35,972 nt of DNA from Paracoccaceae bacterium (GTDB lineage Bacteria; Pseudomonadota; Alphaproteobacteria; Rhodobacterales; Rhodobacteraceae): the NCBI GenBank assembly GCA_014359745.1, contig JACIYW010000009.1, positions 1 through 35,972 of the forward strand, in the 5' to 3' direction. The stretch's first letter is position 1. Each line of letters opens with the position of its first letter. Below the pieces are notes generated by a model. That model searched no databases. It saw only the letters and a program-made list of their open reading frames with translations, and had not been told where the DNA came from. Shown here piece after piece: positions 16,231-25,660 of the stretch. Position numbers and translations under genes: made by a program.

Positions 16231-17216
16231 GCCGTTCTCCTTTCGCGCGCCACCAGTGCGCCGGTCTGCTTGAAACAATGGCTGGAAAACAGCGCCAGAT
16301 GCGGCACGCCCTGCAATTCCGGGCGCGCCGCCGCCGCGTCGAGATGCGCCAGCGCCTCGGCCCGGCTGCGGGCGTGGATCATGGAATAGAGGCGGTAGGG
16401 CCAGCCCCCCGCGACCGGCCTGCGCTCATAGCACAGCGTCACGCCCGGTTGTGCCGCCAGCATCGGCCCGGCCCTGTCGATCGCTTCGGAGGGCAGATCC
16501 CAGACCACCATCGCGTTCGACCGCCAGCCCAGCGCCCGGTGCCGCACGATCACGCCAAGGCGCGAAATGATCCGCGCGTCCACCAACACCCTGATCCGCG
16601 CGATCACCGCATCCATATCCAGCCCGAGAGACGCGCCGATATCGGCATAGGGGCGCTCGACCAGGGGCAGGCCGCGCATCAGCGCCTGCACGATCTCGCG
16701 GTCGCCGGGGCGCAGCATGGTGATATCCGGCGGCAGCGAAACGGGCCGTACCCTTGTGTCGCCGCGCAGCGAGAACCCCAGATCGAGATTGAAGGGTCGC
16801 ACCAGCGGTAGATCCATCACCCGCAGCCCGCTGCGCCGCCCGATCCGCGACAGCGCGGCCGATATATGCGCCCGGTCCGGCCCGGTGGCGACGAACCACA
16901 GGTTCCAGGCATTTTCGCGCAGGTAGGAATGGTTGACCCCCGGCTCGGCCCCGATGATCTCCGCCACCTCCTCGACCCGCGCCTCGGGCGCGGCCACGGC
17001 GGCGAGCGTACTGGCGGCGATGGTCCCCGGTGCGACCGTGGCCCCCACCCGGGTGATCTGCCCCGCCGCCTGCCTGGCGCGAAGCCGCGCGATCACATCC
17101 GCCTCCGACGTGCCCAGCTCTTGGGCCAGCGCGGCAAATGGCCGCGCCGCGACCGGGAAATCCCGCTGCCAGTCATCGAGCAGCGCGCGGTCAACGGGAT
17201 CGGAAAACCGGTGCAT
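16227..17216 (-). CDS. nirD: NirDL fusion, siroheme decarboxylase
   Basis: The 329-residue protein is made of two Lrp/AsnC-like halves. Residues 1 to about 155 are NirD-like (HSYLRENAWNLWFVATG), and about 165 to 329 are NirL-like (REIVQALMRGLPLVERPYA, then CYERRPVAGGWPYRLYSMIHA). Paracoccus also has the fused NirDL form, whereas Pseudomonas has separate genes. It acts in removal of the C12 and C18 acetate carboxylates of siroheme. It starts 3 bp after the nirF stop and overlaps nirG. Confidence 0.88.
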   Translation of the reverse strand: MHRFSDPVDRALLDDWQRDFPVAARPFAALAQELGTSEADVIARLRARQAAGQITRVGATVAPGTIAASTLAAVAAPEARVEEVAEIIGAEPGVNHSYLRENAWNLWFVATGPDRAHISAALSRIGRRSGLRVMDLPLVRPFNLDLGFSLRGDTRVRPVSLPPDITMLRPGDREIVQALMRGLPLVERPYADIGASLGLDMDAVIARIRVLVDARIISRLGVIVRHRALGWRSNAMVVWDLPSEAIDRAGPMLAAQPGVTLCYERRPVAGGWPYRLYSMIHARSRAEALAHLDAAAARPELQGVPHLALFSSHCFKQTGALVARERRTA

Positions 17217-17219
17217 CTC

Positions 17220-18488
17220 TTACAGCCCCGTCTTGTGCGCGCGCGCGGTGAAAAAGATACCCGAGGGGCTTTCGGCCGCGATCTCGCTCAGCTTCTCGAA
17301 GGTTTCGGTGTCATAGACCATGACGCGACCGACATCGCGCACCGACACCCACACCTCGCGCCCGCGCGGGGTGAATTCCATGTGCAGCACGCCGGGGCCG
17401 GGTTTGAATTCATGGATGATCTGCTTGGTCAACGTGTCGATCACCTGGATGGTGTCATTGAGTGGATGGGCGAAATTGACCCAGACCTGACGGCCATCGG
17501 GCCGCGACATGGCGAAAACCGGCTGACCATGGGTGGGCGTTCGCCCGGTTTCGTCCAACGTGCGCGCATCGACCCAGAGCACCTCGTGCTGGCCCATGGC
17601 GGGCAGCACGAAATCCGTGCCCGCCAGCGCCCAGCCCTCCAGATGCGGCATCTTGTAGACTGGCAAGCCCTCGCGCCCCTCGGCATAGCCGGGCAGAATG
17701 GTGCGCGGCGCGGGGCTTTCCTGCCAAAGATCGAGCGCCGTGAGGTGATCCTCGCCAAATAGCCCGACAATATAGGTGCGCCCATCGCCGGTCACCAGCG
17801 CGTCATAGGGGTTCTTGCCCATGCCGGTGATCTTGGTGATTTGCGGGGGGACATCGGAAAGATCGGCGATCCAGGTCTCGCCCGCGTCCCACAGCGAAAA
17901 CACAAAGCGCGTGCCGGGAATATCCACCAGCCCGATGGTCTTGGACCCTGTAGGAATGTCGGCCACCATCTCCAGCGTGCCCGCATCAAACACCCGCACG
18001 CCGCCCGGATCGTAATTCGACACGGCCACATAGCGGCCGTCGTCGGAAATCGCCCCGCCAATGGAATTGCCTGCCTGCATGACCCGTTTGACCACGCGCC
18101 GTTCCAGGATATCGACCTTGGTCAACCCGCCATCGCGACCAAAGACATAGGCAAAGCGTTCATCCGGCGAATAGACGAGACTGGCATGGGACAGATCGCC
18201 CAGCCCCTCGATCCGCCCCAGTGACGCGCGCTCGGACTGGTCGACGACCAGAAGCGAGCCGGTTGCGCGCTCCACCACCAGCCCCAGGTCGCCGGTAGCT
18301 TGCGCCTGCGCGCCAGTGGCCATCGCCCCGCAGATAACGACCGCCGCCGCTGTCAGCAGCTTTCGGACCTGAGTATTTTTGCCAAAAAGAAGCCAGGACC
18401 ATGTTTCTTCTGGCCCTAAATATCCCAGGGAAGTCGCCCGCAGGGCGGTGGGGGCAGCGCCCCCGAACAGGCGTCGGGTCAGGCTCAT
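17220..18488 (-). CDS. nirF: NirF, heme d1 biosynthesis propeller protein, with repeat-encoded N-terminal extension
   Basis: From about residue 64 on, the protein is a typical NirF: an eight-bladed d1-binding propeller without a cytochrome c domain (GDLGLVVERATGSLLVVDQS, FGRDGGLTKVDILERR, YVAVSNYDPGGV, PLNDTIQVIDTLTKQI). NirF takes part in late heme d1 synthesis in the periplasm. The only ATG ahead of the signal peptide is at 18488, overlapping the nirC stop as ATGA. The signal-like stretch (VRKLLTAAAVVICGAMATGAQAQA) comes about 40 residues later. The intervening residues are encoded by a palindromic dispersed repeat (18366-18470), so either the protein has an unusual N-terminus or translation begins at a non-standard codon near 18365. 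Confidence 0.88.
   Translation of the reverse strand: MSLTRRLFGGAAPTALRATSLGYLGPEETWSWLLFGKNTQVRKLLTAAAVVICGAMATGAQAQATGDLGLVVERATGSLLVVDQSERASLGRIEGLGDLSHASLVYSPDERFAYVFGRDGGLTKVDILERRVVKRVMQAGNSIGGAISDDGRYVAVSNYDPGGVRVFDAGTLEMVADIPTGSKTIGLVDIPGTRFVFSLWDAGETWIADLSDVPPQITKITGMGKNPYDALVTGDGRTYIVGLFGEDHLTALDLWQESPAPRTILPGYAEGREGLPVYKMPHLEGWALAGTDFVLPAMGQHEVLWVDARTLDETGRTPTHGQPVFAMSRPDGRQVWVNFAHPLNDTIQVIDTLTKQIIHEFKPGPGVLHMEFTPRGREVWVSVRDVGRVMVYDTETFEKLSEIAAESPSGIFFTARAHKTGL
18366..18470. repeat. Palindromic dispersed repeat inside the 5' end of nirF
   Basis: GAGTATTTTTGCCAAAAAGAAG (18371-18392) and an inverted relative (18403-18425; minus strand GGATATTTAGGGCCAGAAGAA) form imperfect arms around CAGGACCAT. 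Next come two GC hairpins: CGCCC/GGGCG (18435-18447) and GGGGGC/GCCCCC (18450-18464). Single copies of the first arm occur at 4854 and 10199. The element is typical of intergenic sequence but stays open in the nirF frame. Confidence 0.65.
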
Positions 18489-18784
18489 TCGCTTTCTCCG
18501 TTCAGCAGGTAATCGGCAATCCACGCAGCCTCCGCCTCGGTCAGAAGCGGCCGCCAGGGGGGCATCGGCGTGCCCGGCACACCGTCAAGGATCACCGCTT
18601 TCAGCCCCTCGGCCTCGTAATGTGTCAGCGCCTGCGCGCGAATGTCCGGCCCCAGCCCGCCCTTGAGCGTCAGCCCGTGGCACGATCCGCAATCCTGCCG
18701 CACCAGCCGCTCCAGCGCGCGGGCGTCCGGTTCGGCCAGGGCAGGGGCGGCGACCAGCGCCAGTATCAGCGCCGCCTTATTCAC
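18485..18784 (-). CDS. nirC: NirC, small periplasmic cytochrome c55x
   Basis: The 99-residue protein has a signal peptide (cleavage near APALAEP), one heme site CGSCH (C32, C35, H36) and TPMPPW supplying the probable axial Met. NirC is a monoheme cytochrome of nir operons, proposed to pass electrons to NirS or to heme d1 assembly. It starts with GTG at 18784, inside the last codons of nirE (8-bp overlap), and its stop overlaps the nirF ATG. Confidence 0.88.
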   Translation of the reverse strand: MNKAALILALVAAPALAEPDARALERLVRQDCGSCHGLTLKGGLGPDIRAQALTHYEAEGLKAVILDGVPGTPMPPWRPLLTEAEAAWIADYLLNGESE

Positions 18785-19544
18785 CGGCCATTACCTGCGG
18801 CAGGTCGAGCGGCAGCGGTGCGCTGTGATAAAGCGAGACGACATGCCCCAGAACGAAGAGTGCCGGGGCAGGCATCGGGCGTTCGGCCATGTCAATGCCG
18901 ATCCGGTCGAGCCGCGAGAGGTGCCGCGCCTCGCGCGGGGTGGTGGCATGGGCCACCGCCAGCACCGGCAGGCTGCCGGGCAGGCCCGCGCGCATCAGGT
19001 TGAGCGCGATCTCGGCGATATTGGCGGCGCCCATGTAGATGACCAGCGTGGTGTTCTCATCGGCGAGGCTCTGCCAGTCGAGATCGAGCTTTGCGTCGCG
19101 CGCCCGATGGCCGGTCACATAGCGCACGCCGGTGGCCAGCCCGCGATGGGTGAGCGGCACGCCGGTGGCCGCCGCCATGCCCTGCGCGGCGGTGATGCCG
19201 GGGGCATAGTCCACGCGGATACCGCGCGCCGCGAGATAGGCCGCTTCCTCTGATCCGCGCCCGAAGATCAGCGGATCACCCCCCTTGAGCCGCGCGACCG
19301 TCAGCCCCTCGCAGGCCAGCTCATGCAGGATTTCGTTGATCCGATCCTGCGGCACGGTATGGTATTTCGGGGCCTTGCCAACCGGCACCATCCGGGCCCC
19401 TTCCGGGGCGAGCGCCAGAATTTCGGGGCTGACCAGCCGGTCATGGACCACCGCATCCGCGGATTTGAGCATCTCCACCGCGCGCAGCGTCATCAGATCG
19501 ACCGCGCCGGGGCCTGCGCCGATCAGATATACCTTGCCTGTCAT
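18777..19544 (-). CDS. nirE: NirE, uroporphyrinogen-III C-methyltransferase
   Basis: The 255-residue SUMT has VYLIGAGPGAVDLMTLRA at the N-terminus, VARLKGGDPLIFGRG (SAM/substrate site) and YAPGITAAQGMAAATGVPLTHR. It methylates uroporphyrinogen III twice to precorrin-2, the entry step toward siroheme and heme d1. The position directly after nirS argues for NirE rather than CobA or CysG. The start is set at ATG 19544, with GAGGAG just upstream; the frame back to 19604 covers the nirS-nirE hairpin. Confidence 0.93.
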   Translation of the reverse strand: MTGKVYLIGAGPGAVDLMTLRAVEMLKSADAVVHDRLVSPEILALAPEGARMVPVGKAPKYHTVPQDRINEILHELACEGLTVARLKGGDPLIFGRGSEEAAYLAARGIRVDYAPGITAAQGMAAATGVPLTHRGLATGVRYVTGHRARDAKLDLDWQSLADENTTLVIYMGAANIAEIALNLMRAGLPGSLPVLAVAHATTPREARHLSRLDRIGIDMAERPMPAPALFVLGHVVSLYHSAPLPLDLPQVMAGE

Positions 19545-19586
19545 TGTCAGGGCTCCTCGGCTGGGTCTTGAACCTGGCTGGAAAGG

Positions 19587-19616
19587 GCCGGGGGCCGCCC
19601 TCACGAGGCCCCCGGC
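19587..19616 (-). terminator. Strong hairpin between nirS and nirE
   Basis: GCCGGGGGCC (19587-19596) pairs perfectly with GGCCCCCGGC (19607-19616) around a 10-nt loop, 10 bp after the nirS stop. On the minus strand it is followed by CCTTTCC, not a real T-tract, so partial termination or protection of nirS mRNA 3' ends is more likely than a full stop. Confidence 0.6.
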
Positions 19617-19626
19617 GCGCGCTGTG

Positions 19627-21432
<1,806 letters not shown>

Positions 21433-21448
21433 TTAAGCGCCGAGCGCC

Positions 21449-21462
21449 TTGACCTAAGTCAA
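21449..21462. promoter_or_regulatory. FNR/Dnr/Nnr-type operator between nirS and nirI
   Basis: TTGACctaaGTCAA has perfectly symmetric half-sites. Its centre is 71.5 bp from the nirS ATG and 41.5 bp from the nirI ATG at 21497. The ExxSR recognition helix of the Crp/Fnr protein at 29922-30629 is suited to TTGA half-sites. Confidence 0.82.
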
Positions 21463-21496
21463 CGCTTTGCATCCGGCTTGGCATGACAGTCTGCCC

Positions 21497-23539
21497 ATGA
21501 TGCGAGCCGTTCTAATCACCGTGCTGATCTTGTACCTCGTGCCCCTGTCCGTGGCACAGGCGCAGGGCATCGGCGGTGCCGGGGCCCAGGGCCCGATCGC
21601 ACCGGCCATGCCCACCCGCGCGATTGCCGCCGCACTCTTTGACCACACCGGCCCGCTGGCATTGCAACGGCAGGAAGATGCCGTGCCGGGCTGGCAGGTC
21701 TCGGGGGCTTCGGGCGCGTTGGGCTTTGTCGCCTCGACATGGGAGGTGACGCGCTCGGTCGGCTATTCGGGCCGCCCGCTGGATGTGCTGGTGGCGATTG
21801 ACATGCAGGGGCGGATCGCCGGGGCGCGGCTTATGCGACATGCCGAGCCGATCCTGACGCTGGGCCTGTCGGATGAGGATATTTCCCGTTTCGTCGGCGG
21901 CTTTGCCGGGGTCGATCTGGCCGACCCGGAAGGTGCGGGGAAGGGGCCGGACATGCCTGACATCATCTCGCGCGCGACCGTCTCGACGGGCGTGATCCGC
22001 GATTCGATCCTGCGCACGGCGCGCACCCTGGCGATTGCGCGCGGGTTGCTGCCGGGGGGCGGCATCGACCGGGTGAGCTATGCGCCCCGCGACTGGGACG
22101 CGCTGATCGAAGAGGGCGCAATCACCAACCGCACCGTCACCCTGACCAAGGCGGCGCAGGCACTGGCCGGGGCCAAGGTGCCGGTACCAACAGGCGACGC
22201 GCCTTTCATTGATCTTTACGCGGCGCTTATCGACCCGCCCACCATAGGGCGCAACATCCTTGGCCAACAGCAGTATACCCGTGCCATGGGTGCGCTAGGC
22301 CCCGGCGAAACCGCCGTTTTCGTGGCCTCGCGCGGGCTTTATTCGCATCGGGGCACGGCATGGCGGCGGGGGGGCGTGTTCGACCGGCTGGTGGTGGTAC
22401 AGAATGAGGCGCGCATCGCGCTGGTAAAATCCGGCTATACAAGGATTGACGATCTGGCCATCAAAGGCGCGCCGGATTTCAAGGAGCGGAGCCTCTTTCA
22501 CCTGCCCGGCGACGGCTTTGACCCGACGCAGCCCTTCACGCTGGAGCTGACCGCCTCGCGCGCCACAGAGGATGGCGAGGTCAGCTTTATCACCGAACTG
22601 GGCTATGCCCTGCCCGCCGCCTATATCACCAAGCCGCCGATTGAGCCTGCGCCGCTCTGGCAATCGCGCTGGCAGGACAAGCGGTTTCAGGTGGCCTCGG
22701 TCATGGTGATGATGGCGGCGCTGACGCTGATCCTGCTGGTGCAGGAATGGATCGTGCGGCGCAAGCGGCTGTGGCTGGGGCTGCGGCTGGGCTATCTGAC
22801 GCTGACGCTGGTGTGGCTGGGCTGGGTGCTGAACGGCCAGTTGTCAGTCGTACAGGTGGTGGCCTTCTTGCAATCGCTGCTCTCGGGCTTTCGGTGGGAG
22901 ACCTTCCTGATCGAGCCGGTGATCTTCACGCTGTGGTCCGGTGTTGCGCTTGGCCTGCTGTTCTGGGGGCGGGGGGTGTTTTGCGGCTGGCTTTGCCCGT
23001 TCGGGGCGCTTCAGGAGATCAGCAATCTCGCCGCCCGCCGGTTTGGCGTGCCGCAGATCGCGGTCCCACCGGCGATCCACGAGCGGCTCTGGATGATCAA
23101 ATACACGCTCTTCGTGGCCATTCTCGCGCTCAGCTTCTACTCGATGGATCTGGCGCTGCGACTGGCCGAGGCCGAACCGTTCAAGACCGCCATTTCCATG
23201 CGGATGATGCGTGCCTGGCCCTTTGTCGTCTTCGTGCTGGCGTTGCTGTTGGCGGGGCTGTTCATCGAACGGTTTTACTGCCGCTATCTCTGCCCGCTGG
23301 GCGCGGCGCTGGCGATCCCGGCGAAACTGAAGATCTTCGACTGGCTGCACCGCCGCCCGCAATGCGGCCGCGAATGCCGGTTGTGCGAGACCAAATGCAC
23401 CGTCGGTGCGATTGACCCGCTGGGGCGGATCAACCCCAATGAATGCGTGCTCTGCCTGCGCTGCCAGGTGGTGATGAATGACACGGCCACCTGCCCGGTG
23501 CTCAAACGCCGCCAACGCCAGACCGAGGCCACATCATGA
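21497..23539 (+). CDS. nirI: NirI, NosR-like membrane flavo-iron-sulfur protein
   Basis: The 680-residue protein has a signal peptide, a periplasmic FMN-binding domain with DIISRATVSTGV (possible flavinylated Thr161, codon 21977), and a membrane part of several helices from about residue 400. It carries the cysteine motifs FCGWLCPFGALQE and YCRYLCPLGAA and a C-terminal ferredoxin-like segment (CRLCETKCTVGAI, CVLCLRCQVV). NirI of Paracoccus is required for nirS expression and is a paralogue of NosR. NirI is chosen because the gene is divergent from nirS and no nosZ is present. ATGs at 21497 and 21500 lack a visible ribosome site. Confidence 0.87.
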   Translation: MMRAVLITVLILYLVPLSVAQAQGIGGAGAQGPIAPAMPTRAIAAALFDHTGPLALQRQEDAVPGWQVSGASGALGFVASTWEVTRSVGYSGRPLDVLVAIDMQGRIAGARLMRHAEPILTLGLSDEDISRFVGGFAGVDLADPEGAGKGPDMPDIISRATVSTGVIRDSILRTARTLAIARGLLPGGGIDRVSYAPRDWDALIEEGAITNRTVTLTKAAQALAGAKVPVPTGDAPFIDLYAALIDPPTIGRNILGQQQYTRAMGALGPGETAVFVASRGLYSHRGTAWRRGGVFDRLVVVQNEARIALVKSGYTRIDDLAIKGAPDFKERSLFHLPGDGFDPTQPFTLELTASRATEDGEVSFITELGYALPAAYITKPPIEPAPLWQSRWQDKRFQVASVMVMMAALTLILLVQEWIVRRKRLWLGLRLGYLTLTLVWLGWVLNGQLSVVQVVAFLQSLLSGFRWETFLIEPVIFTLWSGVALGLLFWGRGVFCGWLCPFGALQEISNLAARRFGVPQIAVPPAIHERLWMIKYTLFVAILALSFYSMDLALRLAEAEPFKTAISMRMMRAWPFVVFVLALLLAGLFIERFYCRYLCPLGAALAIPAKLKIFDWLHRRPQCGRECRLCETKCTVGAIDPLGRINPNECVLCLRCQVVMNDTATCPVLKRRQRQTEATS

Positions 23540-23604
23540 GACCCGCGCTGGCGGGGCGCGGTAGAGGTGAATCAGGCGATATTGGCCGGGAACGGACAGC
23601 CCCT

Positions 23605-23674
23605 GTAGGGTGGCTGAACCCCACGCGCCCGCTCAATATAGATAGGCTATACGCGTGGGTTTAACCCACCCTGC
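23605..23674. repeat. Long imperfect inverted repeat between nirI and norC
   Basis: The 23-bp arm at 23605-23627 (GTAGGGTGGCTGAACCCC..) pairs with 23652-23674 (..GTGGGTTTAACCCACCCTGC) around a 24-nt loop. Arms of this GGTGGGTTTAACCCACC type occur in many genomes as dispersed palindromes. It may also end nirI transcription. The rest of the 283-bp gap holds the norC promoter. Confidence 0.6.
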
Positions 23675-23745
23675 AATTTGCCGTTCAAACGCAGCAACAG
23701 CCCATTCCACGCCATATTGCCCACCCACCAAAACCCGCGCCACCG

Positions 23746-23759
23746 TTGACAATAGTCAA
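23746..23759 (+). promoter_or_regulatory. FNR/Dnr/Nnr-type operator upstream of norC
   Basis: TTGACaataGTCAA has the same half-sites as the nirS-nirI box. Its centre is 70.5 bp upstream of the norC ATG, nearly the same spacing as for nirS. If bound at -41.5, transcription would start near 23794. Confidence 0.82.
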
Positions 23760-23822
23760 GGAGCGCGTCCCGCCCGCGGTGCAAGGATCGCGCACACGCA
23801 TCCACGCGCAAAGGAGATCATC

Positions 23823-24275
23823 ATGCGCGAAGTCATGACCAAGAGCATGGCCCGCAACATATTCTACGGCGGGTCACTGTTCTTCATCATCATCTTCGTG
23901 GGTTTGTCGGTGCATTCGCACCGTTACATCGTGACCACCTCGACCAATGCCGAGACGCTGACCGAAAGCGTCGCCCTCGGCAAGAAGGTCTGGGAGGACA
24001 AGACCTGCATCAACTGTCATTCGATCCTGGGCGAGGGGGCGTATTTCGCGCCGGAACTGGGCAATGTCACCACCCGCTGGGGCGTCGCCGACGACCCCGA
24101 AGGCGCCTATCAGATGCTCGACGGCTGGATCAAGGCGCAGCCCTCCGGCATCGAGGGCCGCCGCCAGATGCCCTATTTCGATCTGACCGAAGAGGAAACC
24201 CGCGGCCTTGCCGATTTCCTCCGCTGGGTCGATTCGATCGATGCGCAGGGCTGGCCGCCCAATGACGCGGGCTGA
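23823..24275 (+). CDS. norC: Nitric oxide reductase cytochrome c subunit
   Basis: The 150-residue membrane-anchored cytochrome c has an N-terminal helix (IFYGGSLFFIIIFVGLSV), heme site CINCH (C62, C65, H66) and axial Met116 in RRQMPYF. It takes electrons from periplasmic carriers and passes them to NorB. AAGGAG lies 7 bp upstream of ATG 23823; the frame is open further upstream but without family resemblance. It is the first gene of norCBQDEF. Confidence 0.96.
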   Translation: MREVMTKSMARNIFYGGSLFFIIIFVGLSVHSHRYIVTTSTNAETLTESVALGKKVWEDKTCINCHSILGEGAYFAPELGNVTTRWGVADDPEGAYQMLDGWIKAQPSGIEGRRQMPYFDLTEEETRGLADFLRWVDSIDAQGWPPNDAG

Positions 24276-24290
24276 GAAAGGACCGGACCA

Positions 24291-25655
24291 ATGAAATACG
24301 AAACACAGAAAATCGCGCTGGCCTATTTCTCGGTGGCGCTCGGGCTGTTCCTGATCCAGATCATCGGCGGGCTGCTGGTGGGCTGGGTCTATGTCAGCCC
24401 CAATTTCCTGAGCGAACTTGTGCCGTTCAGCACATTGCGGATGCTGCACACCAATTCGCTCATCGTCTGGCTTCTGCTGGGCTTTTTCGGCGCGGCCTAT
24501 TTCCTGATCCCCGAAGAGGCCGAGCGCGAGATCCACTCCACCAAGCTGGCCTATCTGCAACTGATCATCCTCGTGATCGGCACGCTGGGCGTGGTGGTGA
24601 CCTATCTGTTCAACCTCTTTGAGGGGCACTGGCTTCTGGGCAAGGAGGGGCGCGAGTTCATCGAACAGCCCGTCTGGGTCAAGATCGGCATCGTCGTGGC
24701 GGCGCTGATCTTTCTCTACAACGTCACCATGACGGTGCTGGCGGGCCGCAAGACCGCGATTTCCAACATCCTTCTGCTCGGTCTTTGGGGGCTGGCGCTG
24801 TTGTTCCTGTTTGCCTTCTACAACCCCGAGAACCTCGCGGTGGACAAGCAATACTGGTGGTATATCGTCCATCTCTGGGTCGAAGGGGTGTGGGAACTCA
24901 TCATGGCTTCGATCCTGGCCTTCCTGATGCTGAAACTCACGGGCGTTGACCGCGAGGTGGTGGAAAAATGGCTCTATGTCATCGTCGCCGCCGCGCTGTT
25001 TTCCGGCATTCTCGGCACCGGGCACCACTATTACTGGATCGGCACGCCGGGGTATTGGCAGTGGATCGGCTCGATCTTCTCATCGCTTGAGGTGGTGCCG
25101 TTCTTCGCGATGATGGCCTTTGCCTTCGTCATGGTCTGGAAGGGGCGGCGGGATCATCCCAACAAGGCGGCGCTTTTGTGGAGCCTTGGTTGCGCGACGC
25201 TCGCCTTCTTCGGGGCCGGGGTATGGGGCTTTCTGCACACGCTGCACGGGGTCAACTATTACACCCACGGCACGCAGATCACCGCCGCTCATGGGCATCT
25301 CGCGTTTTACGGGGCTTATGTCTGTCTCAACATCGCGATCTTCACCTATGCGCTCCCCATTCTGCGGGGCCGCGATCCCTATAATCAGGTGCTCAACATG
25401 GCCGCCTTCTGGCTGATGTCGGGCGGTATGGTCTTCATGACCTTCACGCTGACATTTGCCGGTACGATCCAGACCCACCTGCAACGGGTGATGGGCGAAT
25501 ACTACATGCAGGTGCAGGACCAACTGGCGCTGTTCTACTGGATGCGCTTTGGCGCGGGCGTGGTGGTGTTCCTTGGCGTCTTGCTGCTGATCTATTCGCT
25601 CGCTTTCCCGCGGCGCGAGATCATCTCGGCCGAACCCACGGTGGCTGCGGAGTGA
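24291..25655 (+). CDS. norB: Nitric oxide reductase large subunit
   Basis: The 454-residue heme-copper-oxidase superfamily protein has about twelve membrane helices. It reduces two NO to N2O at a heme b3-FeB centre. The ligand motifs are present: RMLHTNSLIVWL (low-spin heme), HLWVEGVWELI with the FeB-site His and Glu, GTGHHYYWIG, and AAHGHLAFYGAYV near the second pair of heme histidines. The length equals that of cNOR catalytic subunits; it is not a quinol-dependent qNOR, which would carry an N-terminal extension. It is 15 bp after norC. Confidence 0.97.
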   Translation: MKYETQKIALAYFSVALGLFLIQIIGGLLVGWVYVSPNFLSELVPFSTLRMLHTNSLIVWLLLGFFGAAYFLIPEEAEREIHSTKLAYLQLIILVIGTLGVVVTYLFNLFEGHWLLGKEGREFIEQPVWVKIGIVVAALIFLYNVTMTVLAGRKTAISNILLLGLWGLALLFLFAFYNPENLAVDKQYWWYIVHLWVEGVWELIMASILAFLMLKLTGVDREVVEKWLYVIVAAALFSGILGTGHHYYWIGTPGYWQWIGSIFSSLEVVPFFAMMAFAFVMVWKGRRDHPNKAALLWSLGCATLAFFGAGVWGFLHTLHGVNYYTHGTQITAAHGHLAFYGAYVCLNIAIFTYALPILRGRDPYNQVLNMAAFWLMSGGMVFMTFTLTFAGTIQTHLQRVMGEYYMQVQDQLALFYWMRFGAGVVVFLGVLLLIYSLAFPRREIISAEPTVAAE

Positions 25656-25660
25656 GTGAC

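Noticed and set aside
15296-17216. Three Lrp/AsnC-type transcription regulators
   Set aside because: The helix-turn-helix resemblance is real, but the WPYN/CYERP motifs and nir context mark them as siroheme decarboxylase subunits NirDL, NirG and NirH.
23874-25028. 384-residue minus-strand frame opposite norC/norB
   Set aside because: Antisense shadow of clear norC and norB; composition dominated by His, Gln and Asp with no domain.
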